From NCBI GenBank assembly GCA_937936785.1, contig CALDDQ010000005.1, positions 1 to 64,000 of the forward strand: a stretch of 64,000 nucleotides of DNA. Direction: 5' to 3'. Origin of the DNA: an uncultured Endomicrobiia bacterium. GTDB lineage: Bacteria > Elusimicrobiota > Endomicrobiia > DTEH01. The stretch's first letter is position 1. The number at the start of each line of letters is the position of its first letter. Shown here in pieces: positions 44,211 to 53,580 of this stretch. A model generated the notes under the pieces. That model saw only the letters and a list, made by a program, of their open reading frames with translations, was not told the origin of the DNA and did not search any database. Position numbers and translations under genes: made by a program.

Positions 44211-45610
44211 TTCTCACATATGTAAATATTATATTTTCTTATTATATTATTATCTCTCACAGCATCATAATTATCTACAAGTATAATTTTTTTATAAACA
44301 TCACTATTAGGCATCGGGGTTTTTACATCTGATTCGTAATTTATACAAATGGCTTCTTGTGGATAATTTTCATTATTCCATACTGAAAACTGTTTCTCAT
44401 TATAAAATATTTTTGCTGGTTTATTTATATAGTATTGAAGTTCTGATGCTAACTGTAGAGTAGTAGAAACTATGGGTTTATCAATATCTTTAGAATCAAG
44501 AAATATTGCAAACTCTTTCCAACCATAAAACCAGTTTGTAGGATCTGTTAATACCCACATCTTGTTAAATTTTTCTAAAGGTAATATTCTAATCCATGCT
44601 TGTAAATATAATAAAAAAACTAATGTTATAGAAAATGTTGCAGCAAATGTTAAAAAAATATTTTTTAGTTTTGATTTTTTTTCTACAAAAAATATTGCAC
44701 ATAAAACTGATACCGTTGGATATGAACATATAGGCCAGTTCATTTCAGCTAAAGTTTTATAACTGGTTATTGCAAAAACTGTAATTGGTAGTATAGAAAA
44801 AATACCTAAAAATAATTTTTTTCTTGATTTGGAAAATATTGACACATAAGTTAATACTAAACACACAAAACCTAAAAACAGTCCCATTGCTGCTGCTTGA
44901 CCTACAAAATATGATATTATATTATTGAAATTTCCAGAAATATTAGGTATCCCATGAAAAAACTGAAATTTAAATGAAATCCAATTGTTATTATAATTCC
45001 AAAGTATTACTGGCAAAAATATTATTATTGATAATATCAACACTAAATAAGGTCCAATATTAAACAATAGTTTTCTATCTTCTTTAGATAAAATTAAAAA
45101 AATAAAAATACAGACCAACAAAAAAATACCATTATATTTTGATAACATTGTTAAACCAACAAACAATCCGCTAACTATCCAATAAAAAATTTTATTTTTT
45201 GAAATAGATTCCCAAATAAAATATAATGATAATATCCAAAAAAACATTAGTGGTATATCAGGAGTAATAATAAAACTTGCACCTAACATTGGAAATAAAT
45301 TAAAAATAAACAAAGACATATTAGCAACTTCTTCATCATTAAACATTTTTCTTACCAACTTCCACATAATATAAATTCCAAAAACAAAAGTTATCAAAGA
45401 AGATAAACGAACAAAAAATTCTGTATTAAAAAAAATTGTGGTTATTCTTATAAAATATGCTACCATCGGTGGATGATCAAAATATGATAAATCAAGATTC
45501 TTTGACCACAACCAATAATATGCTTCATCTGGGTGCAATTGAAGTTTTGCAGATAAAATTAATCTAAATATGGTAAGAATTAAAATTAAAATAAAAATAA
45601 ATCTTTTCAT
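44207..45610 (-). CDS. GT39-type membrane glycosyltransferase (minus-strand copy)
   Basis: A 467-residue ArnT/PMT-like enzyme with about ten membrane segments. HPDEAYYWLWSKNLDLSYFDHPP in the first outer loop carries the catalytic DE and the conserved HPP. It transfers a sugar from a polyprenyl-phosphate donor to a lipid or glycan at the periplasmic face. It starts the minus run that leads to hldD. The upstream gap of 80 bases to the divergent GT39 gene must hold its promoter, but none is clear in this AT-rich stretch. Confidence 0.88.
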   Translation of the reverse strand: MKRFIFILILILTIFRLILSAKLQLHPDEAYYWLWSKNLDLSYFDHPPMVAYFIRITTIFFNTEFFVRLSSLITFVFGIYIMWKLVRKMFNDEEVANMSLFIFNLFPMLGASFIITPDIPLMFFWILSLYFIWESISKNKIFYWIVSGLFVGLTMLSKYNGIFLLVCIFIFLILSKEDRKLLFNIGPYLVLILSIIIFLPVILWNYNNNWISFKFQFFHGIPNISGNFNNIISYFVGQAAAMGLFLGFVCLVLTYVSIFSKSRKKLFLGIFSILPITVFAITSYKTLAEMNWPICSYPTVSVLCAIFFVEKKSKLKNIFLTFAATFSITLVFLLYLQAWIRILPLEKFNKMWVLTDPTNWFYGWKEFAIFLDSKDIDKPIVSTTLQLASELQYYINKPAKIFYNEKQFSVWNNENYPQEAICINYESDVKTPMPNSDVYKKIILVDNYDAVRDNNIIRKYNIYICEK

Positions 45611-45653
45611 TTTTTTTCTTAATATATAATTTATATAAATTTAACAATATTTG

Positions 45654-45683
45654 TTGAAAATAAGAATTTAAAATTTGTACATT
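45654..45683 (+). promoter_or_regulatory. Possible promoter of plus-strand GT39 gene
   Basis: TTGAAA (45654-45659), 18 bases and TACATT (45678-45683). Initiation would then fall at about 45690, the base before the ATG, so the message might be leaderless; no ribosome site is seen upstream. The call is weak as the region is almost only A and T. Confidence 0.3.
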
Positions 45684-45690
45684 ATTTAAT

Positions 45691-47145
45691 ATGAATAAGT
45701 TTATTTCTTTTTTCACAAAACCTATAATACCATTTTTAACTGTAGTAATTTTTGCTTCTTTTGGAATGTTTTCTAAACTCGGTGATACAGAATTGCAACC
45801 AATGGGTTCTGCAACACACGCTGCAATTTCTCGAGAGATTTTAAGGAGTAACGATTGGTTAACATTAAGATGGCCTTTTGTAGGTGATTTTTATCAATTT
45901 CCACCACTGTTTTTTTGGTTACAAGCAATAACTTTTAAACTTTTTGGGATAACAGACATTACTGCTAAATTAACTTCTTCTTTCTTCGGTTTTTTAGTAA
46001 TCTTAGCAACTTATTATCTTGGTAAACTATTTGTTGATGAATATGTTGGATTTTTATCATCTATGACTTTAATTTTAACACCATACTTTTTTCGTCATTC
46101 AAGAAAATGTGAATTAGAAACTATATTGATTTTTTTTATCACTTTAGGAATTATTTTTTTTGTCTTATCAGAAAAGAAAAAAAATGATAAATTTTTGCTA
46201 CTTACTGGACTGACCACAGGATTAGGTTTTTTTGCAAAAGGGCCACCTGCTTTTGCTGTCTGGGGAACAATTTTTGTTTATTATATAATTACAAAACAAT
46301 TTAAAAAATTTTATAACTTATATTTTATACTTGGTCTTGTATTAACTATAATAATCCCTTTTACTTGGATAATACCTCAAATAATTTATCGTGGGGATGC
46401 TTTTTATAAAGGTTTTATCATAAACCAAGTATTAGGGAAAATATATGGCGGTGACAGACCTGCAACAAATTTAGTTGAAAAAATATTAAATTACACATTT
46501 TATTTTAGAGCATTTTATTCGTATTACTTACCATGGAGTGTTACAGGAATATTTGGTATTATTAAAATTTTTAAAGAAAAAATAGATAATTTAAAAATAT
46601 TAATACTGTGGGCCATTGTTGTTTGGGTAGGTTTTACACTTCCTGGATATAAAGATGATTATTACCTATTAGCCATGTTTCCAGGTTGGGCTGTTATAAA
46701 TGGTTTTATTTTTAAGTATTGGACACAAAAATTTTTTAAAAAAATTATTCTTACAACTTCATTACTATCTATAATTTTTGCAGTTATAACTATTTTTACT
46801 CCAATAAAGTTTGATAAAACAAGAAATCCAGAATTTAAAATTTTAGCCTCTTATGTGAAAAAAGTTGTTCCTGAGACAGAAAGAATTGTAACTTATAACC
46901 TATACCCTTATGATATGATGTCGTTATTTCCATGGTATTTTGACAGAGGAATTATTGCTTTGTCTAATGATGAAAAACAATTTTTAGAAATAACTTCTTC
47001 TCCAGATTTGAAATTTGTATTTTTCAAAGTTGAAGATTATGAAAACCTTAATTTCAAAACCAAACTATATCCGATTTTTTACTGTGGAAGATTTATTCTT
47101 GCGAGTAATATTAAAATTTTAGAACCAAAAATAATCAACTTATAA
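45691..47145 (+). CDS. GT39-type membrane glycosyltransferase (plus-strand copy)
   Basis: A 484-residue ArnT-like protein with about ten to twelve membrane segments. The first loop reads THAAISREILRSNDWLTLRW, then YQFPPLFFWL (equivalent of KPPL/HPP) and, further on, GFFAKGPPAF. The classic DEA(R)Y at the loop start is replaced by GSATHAA, with the acidic residues shifted upstream (DTEL). The only coding gene on the plus strand between 2345 and the right edge. No ribosome site. It ends by sharing six bases with the O-antigen ligase gene. Confidence 0.85.
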   Translation: MNKFISFFTKPIIPFLTVVIFASFGMFSKLGDTELQPMGSATHAAISREILRSNDWLTLRWPFVGDFYQFPPLFFWLQAITFKLFGITDITAKLTSSFFGFLVILATYYLGKLFVDEYVGFLSSMTLILTPYFFRHSRKCELETILIFFITLGIIFFVLSEKKKNDKFLLLTGLTTGLGFFAKGPPAFAVWGTIFVYYIITKQFKKFYNLYFILGLVLTIIIPFTWIIPQIIYRGDAFYKGFIINQVLGKIYGGDRPATNLVEKILNYTFYFRAFYSYYLPWSVTGIFGIIKIFKEKIDNLKILILWAIVVWVGFTLPGYKDDYYLLAMFPGWAVINGFIFKYWTQKFFKKIILTTSLLSIIFAVITIFTPIKFDKTRNPEFKILASYVKKVVPETERIVTYNLYPYDMMSLFPWYFDRGIIALSNDEKQFLEITSSPDLKFVFFKVEDYENLNFKTKLYPIFYCGRFILASNIKILEPKIINL

Positions 47146-48309
47146 TTTAACAACTTTTTCTTTTGATAATAAAAATAATATTCCAATAAAAAACCAAAAC
47201 ATATACATAGTCTCACCCCATAAAACATTATCGACCAAACCATGTAAATAAAAATCTATCACAACACCTAAAATACCAAATACTATTGGAATTTTGTTTT
47301 CTTGCACTAATTGCAAAATATATATTATGATCAAAAACATTATAGTTAATAACAACAAAATTCCTATTAACCCAGACTCAACAAAAGTGTTAAGGTAAAC
47401 ATTATGAGAATGAAAATGTGCCTCTCCATAATAAATATCTTTTTTAGATAAGAGTTTTTGAAAACTGTTAAAACCATAACCCAAAATAGGACTCTCTTTA
47501 ATCATTTCTAATGACCATACCCAGATATTTTTCCTCCCACCTTGTGGATCATTTTGTGTATCCTTTATTCTATTTCTAACAGGATTAAAAATTATTAATA
47601 TTGGTAATACTATTATAAAAAATAATCCTTTCCAACCAAATTTGTAAATTGTTATTACCAAAACACCCAAAATTGCACCCATCCACGCTCCTCGAGTAAA
47701 AGTTAAAATTAATGCTATCACACTTAAAATAAAACTAATTAAAAAAAATTGTTTTTCTTTTAATTTTTCTTTGTTAGTAAATATAAAATTGCCATATATG
47801 AAAGGCACCATCATACCTAAAACTCCTCCTAAAGAATTGTAATATCCCATTGTACCTCTTATTCTATAATTTGGAATTTTTATTTTATGTGTAAAATCTA
47901 TTCCTGTAAAATACTGTAAAGTACCATATATAGATTCTAAAACACAAAAAAGTATAATTAAAAAAATTATTTGTTTAAAAAATTTAGAATCTATATTTTC
48001 TTGGACATTTATAACCGCAAATATAAAAAAAATTGGTCCAACAAATTCTATTAATTTTAAAATTCCTCTCTTAGGTTCAATTCCAAAAATTGTCACTAAA
48101 AAATTCCAAATTATAAAAATTAAACAAAACAAAAATATTTTTTTTGTTTTGTTATTAGTATAAAAAAATATTTTCTCTTTTGATAAAACTAATATTAATA
48201 ACCCTATAATAGATATCCACAATCCTAATTGCATCCCACTAATACCTATGCAAGCAAAAATTGTATATACCACTAACCCTATCTTTATTATCTTACGTCC
48301 TATATTCAT
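47140..48309 (-). CDS. O-antigen ligase / polymerase family (Wzy_C)
   Basis: A 389-residue membrane protein with about ten helices and the Wzy_C domain; GYGFNSFQKLL and HFHSHNVYLNTFVESGLIG contain the conserved arginine-poor loop and His of ligases. WaaL links polymerised O-chains to lipid A-core at the periplasmic face. Wzy polymerases look alike, so ligase is likely, not certain. It follows three GT9 genes. The stop codon overlaps the convergent plus-strand gene. Confidence 0.83.
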   Translation of the reverse strand: MNIGRKIIKIGLVVYTIFACIGISGMQLGLWISIIGLLILVLSKEKIFFYTNNKTKKIFLFCLIFIIWNFLVTIFGIEPKRGILKLIEFVGPIFFIFAVINVQENIDSKFFKQIIFLIILFCVLESIYGTLQYFTGIDFTHKIKIPNYRIRGTMGYYNSLGGVLGMMVPFIYGNFIFTNKEKLKEKQFFLISFILSVIALILTFTRGAWMGAILGVLVITIYKFGWKGLFFIIVLPILIIFNPVRNRIKDTQNDPQGGRKNIWVWSLEMIKESPILGYGFNSFQKLLSKKDIYYGEAHFHSHNVYLNTFVESGLIGILLLLTIMFLIIIYILQLVQENKIPIVFGILGVVIDFYLHGLVDNVLWGETMYMFWFFIGILFLLSKEKVVKL

Positions 48310-48313
48310 TTTT

Positions 48314-49300
48314 TTATACCATATTTTCTACAGTTTCTACTACTTCATCAGTAGAAATTAATTTCATACATTTGTTATCTGTGCAATATTTCATTTTGTT
48401 TTGGTTACATGGTGAGCAATCTGTTTTATGAGAAATTATTTTAGCATTCTCACCTCTTATCCCATAACAAAAATCACTTCCCGGGACATAAAGACCAACA
48501 GTTTTCACTCCTAATGCATTCGCTATATGAATTCCACCAGTGTCAACTGAAACATATATATCACATCTTTTAACTAAACATACAAATTCTTTTAAACTAG
48601 TCTTGCCAATAAGATTTATAAAATTTTTATCATTAATTCTACTTGCTACATAATTTGAATATTTTATACCATTTTTTGTTCCAAAAAGTATAACTTTGAA
48701 ACCTTTGTATAACATTTTTTTTATAAATTCTATGCAATATTCTTTAGGCCAGTTTCTGGCATTCTCACCAACTACAGTAAAATTTACTCCTAAAATTTTT
48801 CTATCCTCCTTAATAATATCATCAAATTGTGTCTGAGTATCTTTTATGTATATTTCTGTTTTTTTGTCCTCAATATTAAATTTATACTTTTGTAGAATAT
48901 ATAAGATATAATCAACGTAATGTTTTTTTTCTTTCTCTACAACTTCTTCTGTTAAAAAAATCTTTCTATAATCATGAGCATAACCTATTCTATTTTTTAT
49001 CCCAGCAAAAAAACTTATAAAAGCAGATTCAAAACTTCCTGAAATCAAAAATACAGTATCAAAACACTCTTTTCTTAAATAACTTATAAATTTTATTTTT
49101 TCTAACAAAGTTTTACAATCATAAACAATAATTTTATTAACATAAGGACATTCTTTGACCAAATCATAAACTAATGGTTTTACACATAAAACAATGTATG
49201 CATCGGACAAATTTTTTCTCAACTCTCTATAAAATGGAGTAGATAAGACAAAACTACCTACAGTATCTGCACCTCTAATTAAAATTCTTTTAAATTTCAT
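48314..49300 (-). CDS. GT9 (heptosyltransferase-like), copy 1
   Basis: A 328-residue GT-B enzyme of family 9, like WaaC/WaaF/RfaF, adding heptose from ADP-heptose to the LPS core. KRILIRGADTVGSFVLSTPFYRELR is the N-terminal acceptor-site pattern; DTGGIHIANALGVKTVGLY is the donor-site motif. The tail has DCSPCNQNKMKYCTDNKC, a Cys cluster shared with the other two copies. It overlaps copy 2 by 11 bases. Confidence 0.88.
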   Translation of the reverse strand: MKFKRILIRGADTVGSFVLSTPFYRELRKNLSDAYIVLCVKPLVYDLVKECPYVNKIIVYDCKTLLEKIKFISYLRKECFDTVFLISGSFESAFISFFAGIKNRIGYAHDYRKIFLTEEVVEKEKKHYVDYILYILQKYKFNIEDKKTEIYIKDTQTQFDDIIKEDRKILGVNFTVVGENARNWPKEYCIEFIKKMLYKGFKVILFGTKNGIKYSNYVASRINDKNFINLIGKTSLKEFVCLVKRCDIYVSVDTGGIHIANALGVKTVGLYVPGSDFCYGIRGENAKIISHKTDCSPCNQNKMKYCTDNKCMKLISTDEVVETVENMV

Positions 49301-50303
49301 CTTTTAACCATATTTTAACTGTGTCTATAATATTCTTTATATCAAATTTTTTTATACATATATATTTTCTATTACAAACATTTTTATGACATGGATTACA
49401 AATGTTAGAACTATAAATTATTTTTACATTCTCATTATACGGTCCATAATTTTTTGGATCAGTTGAAGTAAAATATATAATTACCTTAGTGCCAACGGCT
49501 TGTGCTATATATGCAGGACCACTATCAGGTGTAATAAGTAATTTAGATGCCTTTATTAAACAAGACAATTCTTTTAAATTAAGTTCACCAAAAAAACTTT
49601 TTACGCCTAATTGTTGTAAAATATTTTCATACAAACCTTTTGATTCTTTGTTGCCAACAATGACTATTTCATAATTTAAAAATGTCTGTCTAACTTTTTG
49701 TATTAAATTTTTTTGTTGTTCTAAAGTAAGCACCTTTGTTTTTCTTGAAGATGAAGGGTTTATTAATATTATATTTTTATTAAAACTTATATTGTTACTT
49801 AATAATTTCTTATTCAAAGATCTTTTAACTTCTTCTTCATCAAATCCATATAGGTATATCTTACTTAAATCAGGATTATATTGATTTTCAATTTTAAAAA
49901 AATCTTTTAGCAATATTTTTGATAATAAATAACACTTGTATCTATAAGATCCGTCTACGTCTCTACTTAATACTTTTGTTAAAAACATTTTTGACAACTC
50001 TTGGTCCATTCCTATACTATACTTTGGTCTTATAATAAAACTTAGATATGAATTATAAAATGTTGTTCTAAAAAGTAAACATACATCAGGTTTTAACAGT
50101 TTTATATTTTTTTGTAAAAACTTTTTTTCATCCTTAAAAAACATTCCTGAAATATCCGGATTGTCTTCAACTAAAACACTATATACTTTTTTTATGACTA
50201 CAAATATTTTTTGTTCTGGTAATGTAGATTTTAAAAATCTTATTGCAGGAGTGGTCATTAAAATATCACCTATATAATTTGGAAGAAAAATTAGTATTGA
50301 CAT
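49290..50303 (-). CDS. GT9 (heptosyltransferase-like), copy 2
   Basis: A 337-residue GT9 enzyme: FLPNYIGDILMTTPAIRFL at the start and TPDSGPAYIAQAVGTKVIIYF near residue 255 are the two family motifs. The C-terminus has ICNPCHKNVCNRKYICIKK. Order and similarity suggest that the three GT9 enzymes add successive core sugars. The protein is acceptor-specific in ways that cannot be read here. Confidence 0.88.
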   Translation of the reverse strand: MSILIFLPNYIGDILMTTPAIRFLKSTLPEQKIFVVIKKVYSVLVEDNPDISGMFFKDEKKFLQKNIKLLKPDVCLLFRTTFYNSYLSFIIRPKYSIGMDQELSKMFLTKVLSRDVDGSYRYKCYLLSKILLKDFFKIENQYNPDLSKIYLYGFDEEEVKRSLNKKLLSNNISFNKNIILINPSSSRKTKVLTLEQQKNLIQKVRQTFLNYEIVIVGNKESKGLYENILQQLGVKSFFGELNLKELSCLIKASKLLITPDSGPAYIAQAVGTKVIIYFTSTDPKNYGPYNENVKIIYSSNICNPCHKNVCNRKYICIKKFDIKNIIDTVKIWLKDEI

Positions 50304-50317
50304 ATAAATTTTAAGAT

Positions 50318-51322
50318 TTATCTAAAAAAATTATCTTTTATAAACTCAAACACTTCTTCAACTTCAATATTGTCCATGCATTTGTAATTTTTACATTTTG
50401 CTTTAATATCACAAGGGGAACATTTATAATATTTATAAATATATTTTGAGATTTTATTATACGGATAATACCACTGCGGATTTGTTGCACCAAATATTGC
50501 AAGTACAGGTTTGTTTAATGCAGCTGCAATGTGAATTATTCCACTATCGTTACCTATAACCATCTTACATTGTTCTATGATAGCAATTGTTATATTTAAA
50601 TCTGTTTTTCCAACCAAATTTATGTTTTCATACAAAACATCTTTAACAACATTTTGTACTATTTTTTCTTCATCACTTGTACCAATAAATAAAGGTAATA
50701 TTTTAAACTTTTCACACAACATATTTATTAACTGCGAATATTTTTTTGCAGGCCAAATTTTATGTTTACCTCTACTACTTACATTAAATAGAACTATGTT
50801 ATCTGTTTTATTAATTAATTCTGTGGCTTTGTTTCTTCCTTCTTCAGTAGTCTTTAACCATGGCAACATATCCATTGGTTGTGCTAATTGTTTGTTTTTA
50901 CACAAATATTTAGCAACCTCATAGTTTCTATCTACAGCATGTTGTTTAGAATTATATAAAACTACAGGTTTTTCTATCATCCAAGAAAATTCCCTCAATA
51001 ACGGACTGGCAACTTTCTCTCTTGCTCCAGATAATCTATTTAAAATTGCACTTCTTAACAATCCTTGTAAATCTATAGAAATATCATAATTTTCTTTTCT
51101 AACTATAGAAACTATTCTAAAAAACTCTTTTATTCCACCATCTCTATCCCACGAAATTATTTTGTCTATGTAATCTACATTTTTTAGTATCACCTCAAAT
51201 TTTGAAAACACAAGCCAATGAATAATGTTATCAGGAAATACTTTTTTTAAACTCATAGCAACCGGTAATGAATGTATTATATCACCTATTCCTGATGGTT
51301 TAATAATGAGTATTTTTTTCAT
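50318..51322 (-). CDS. waaC: GT9 (heptosyltransferase-like), copy 3, WaaC-like
   Basis: A 334-residue GT9 protein. ILIIKPSGIGDIIHSLPVAMSL, ISIDLQGLLRSA and GNDSGIIHIAAALNKPVLAIFGATNP are close to heptosyltransferase I. It follows waaA by a 4-base ATGA overlap, which supports addition of the first heptose to Kdo. The final Cys cluster is KCSPCDIKAKCKNYKC. The exact number in the chain is inference. Confidence 0.82.
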   Translation of the reverse strand: MKKILIIKPSGIGDIIHSLPVAMSLKKVFPDNIIHWLVFSKFEVILKNVDYIDKIISWDRDGGIKEFFRIVSIVRKENYDISIDLQGLLRSAILNRLSGAREKVASPLLREFSWMIEKPVVLYNSKQHAVDRNYEVAKYLCKNKQLAQPMDMLPWLKTTEEGRNKATELINKTDNIVLFNVSSRGKHKIWPAKKYSQLINMLCEKFKILPLFIGTSDEEKIVQNVVKDVLYENINLVGKTDLNITIAIIEQCKMVIGNDSGIIHIAAALNKPVLAIFGATNPQWYYPYNKISKYIYKYYKCSPCDIKAKCKNYKCMDNIEVEEVFEFIKDNFFR

Positions 51323-52548
51323 ATTTGTTTCAAAATATATTCAACATTTTTTTTTGTAACACCTTTTAATGACATTATAACTTCCTTCGCATTTTTACCT
51401 AAAACATTTCTTTTCTCAACATCTTTTTTTAAATCTAATATTGTAAAATAAAGTTGTTCCAATGTTTTTATTTGTATACAGGCATTCTTTTTTTTTAGTA
51501 AAAAAGATACTTCTAAAAAATTTTTTATATATGGTCCAAATATAGTTGCTTTACCTATACTTGCAGGTTCTATAATACTATGTCCTCCATACGGTAACAA
51601 TGTCCCACCAACAAAAACAACATCTGAAATATAATAATATTTTTTCAACTCTCCAAATGTATCAACTAAAATACAACTTATGGTTTCAAAATTATTTTTT
51701 ATATTAAATAACTGTGAACTTTTTTTGTATTTTATATTTTTTTGTACCAATATACTTTCATATACTGACAAACTATTTAAGTGTCTTGGAGCTAAAATTA
51801 GTTTTATGTTTTCTTTTACTAAACTTTCAACATAATTTTTAAAAAAAATTTCTTCACCTTCTCGCATGCTACCAAAAGTTGTAATAAAATCTGTTTTATT
51901 AAAACCGAAATTTTCTTTACTAATCTGTTGAGTATTATTATCTTCTACATCGTCGTACTTCATGTTACCAGTGACAAAAATTTTTTTCTCACTACAGAAC
52001 TTTTTAAACCGTAAATAATCAATTTTTTCTCTGACATATAAATAATCAATTTTTTTAAATACACTTCTAAATATAAATTTAAACATATTCAACAAAACTA
52101 CTGTTTTTAATGTTAATCTTCCATTTAACAAAAAAATTTTACATCCAAATTTTTTTGCATAATATATATAATTTGGCCACAACTCCGTTTCTAAAATTAA
52201 CAAAACTTTAGGCGATGTTTTTCTTATAAATTTGTTTGTAACTAAAAAATAGTCTATTGGAAAAACATATGTTTCTTTATGTTTTTGTTCTACAATTTTT
52301 TTTATCTCAAAATTTGTTACTGACAACAAAATTTTTTCTTTTGCTATCCCTGCAGAAACTGCAAATTCTTCAATTAATCTTAATGCAATATTTACTTCAC
52401 CAAGTGAAGCGCAGTGTATCCAATAATCGTATTTTCTATTTGGAAACTTAAATTTAGATTTAACCAAATATTTTCTTAAAATAAACCACGAACCAGGAAA
52501 AATTGTTATAAAAATCAATGTCAAAATAATATTGTATAAAATAATCAT
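51319..52548 (-). CDS. waaA: 3-deoxy-D-manno-octulosonic acid transferase
   Basis: A 409-residue Kdo transferase (KdtA/WaaA). One N-terminal membrane helix (about 3-25) is followed by the acceptor motif CASLGEVN with its catalytic Glu, and ETELWPN, GNMKYD, and VFVGGTLLPYGGHSIIEPA. It links CMP-Kdo, made by KdsB, to lipid IVA. It is flanked by 4-base overlaps with pgpA upstream and the WaaC-like gene downstream. Confidence 0.95.
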   Translation of the reverse strand: MIILYNIILTLIFITIFPGSWFILRKYLVKSKFKFPNRKYDYWIHCASLGEVNIALRLIEEFAVSAGIAKEKILLSVTNFEIKKIVEQKHKETYVFPIDYFLVTNKFIRKTSPKVLLILETELWPNYIYYAKKFGCKIFLLNGRLTLKTVVLLNMFKFIFRSVFKKIDYLYVREKIDYLRFKKFCSEKKIFVTGNMKYDDVEDNNTQQISKENFGFNKTDFITTFGSMREGEEIFFKNYVESLVKENIKLILAPRHLNSLSVYESILVQKNIKYKKSSQLFNIKNNFETISCILVDTFGELKKYYYISDVVFVGGTLLPYGGHSIIEPASIGKATIFGPYIKNFLEVSFLLKKKNACIQIKTLEQLYFTILDLKKDVEKRNVLGKNAKEVIMSLKGVTKKNVEYILKQI

Positions 52549-52979
52549 AGAGTCAACCTTAATATAATATTTGTTATTACTGCCGCAATTATATCGTCTA
52601 TCATTATACCTAAACCAGAAGAAATTTTTTGTGTTTTTTTAAATCCGATTTTCGTAATATCTAAAAACCTGAACAACAAAAAACCTATTACTAAATGCTT
52701 AATTTGCAATATATTTATTCCCCACATCGATATTAAAAAACCTAACATCTCATCAACAACAATTTTACTATCATCCTTTTTTTCATAATATTTCTCAGCT
52801 AACGAAGAAATCCTTACCCCACAAAAAAATATCAATATTACTATAAATATTTGTAAGTACAAAGTTTGTTTTGAAAACAAAAATACCAATGGCATAGTTG
52901 CTAAAGTAGCAAAAGTTCCAGAAGCAGGCAAGTATCCTATATAAAAGTATGTAGCAAAAATTTCAATTAAAAATTTCAA
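52545..52979 (-). CDS. pgpA: Phosphatidylglycerophosphatase A
   Basis: A 144-residue PgpA that dephosphorylates phosphatidylglycerol phosphate to phosphatidylglycerol in the inner membrane. It has the domain start YFYIGYLPASGTFATLATMP, DDSKIVVDEMLGFL with catalytic acidic residues, and the terminal GLGIMIDDIIAA. It overlaps pgsA by 4 bases; the two do consecutive reactions. Confidence 0.93.
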   Translation of the reverse strand: MKFLIEIFATYFYIGYLPASGTFATLATMPLVFLFSKQTLYLQIFIVILIFFCGVRISSLAEKYYEKKDDSKIVVDEMLGFLISMWGINILQIKHLVIGFLLFRFLDITKIGFKKTQKISSGLGIMIDDIIAAVITNIILRLTL

Positions 52980-53554
52980 TTTTTTCTAAACTGTTCTCTA
53001 ATATATTCACGGTATTTAAAAACATATAAAATACCTGACAATAAGGTAAACAAAGAAAGAATTATCATAGAATTTCTTGGAAACATTTTTATAAAAAATT
53101 TATCTATACCAATATTTTTTATCTGATGATCAAAAGTTAATATTAACATTATTGCAATTATAACAATATTCTGTAATATAGTTTTTATTTTGGCCATTCT
53201 ATCTGCTGGAATTGGTTTATCATAATTTAAACTTCTAAGCCATGTTATTATATAATCTCTCACCACAACAATTACAACGGTCCATACAGGAATTTTTAAT
53301 TGTTCAAACCCTAAAAAAGTTATCAACGCTGTTGTTATCAACAACTTGTCTGCTAACGGATCTATTGTAGCACCAATTTTTGTAACTGAATTTTGTTTCC
53401 TTGCAATTATTCCATCAATTGTATCCGTAATACCTCCTAGAACAAATATACACAACGCTAATAATTGTGTCACAACTGTATCCGTTAACATAAAACCTAA
53501 AAAAATTGGTACTAAAAAAATTCTTCCTAAAGTAATTTTTGTAGCTAAGTTCAT
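52976..53554 (-). CDS. pgsA: CDP-diacylglycerol-glycerol-3-phosphate 3-phosphatidyltransferase
   Basis: A 192-residue CDP-alcohol phosphatidyltransferase making phosphatidylglycerol phosphate. The signature DTIDGIIARKQNSVTKIGATIDPLADK (D-x2-DG-x2-AR-x8-G-x3-D-x3-D) is complete. Several membrane helices follow. It heads the run pgsA-pgpA-waaA-GT9s, a direct link between phospholipid and LPS genes. Confidence 0.95.
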   Translation of the reverse strand: MNLATKITLGRIFLVPIFLGFMLTDTVVTQLLALCIFVLGGITDTIDGIIARKQNSVTKIGATIDPLADKLLITTALITFLGFEQLKIPVWTVVIVVVRDYIITWLRSLNYDKPIPADRMAKIKTILQNIVIIAIMLILTFDHQIKNIGIDKFFIKMFPRNSMIILSLFTLLSGILYVFKYREYIREQFRKN

Positions 53555-53580
53555 TTTATAATATTAACAAATTTTTTAAT

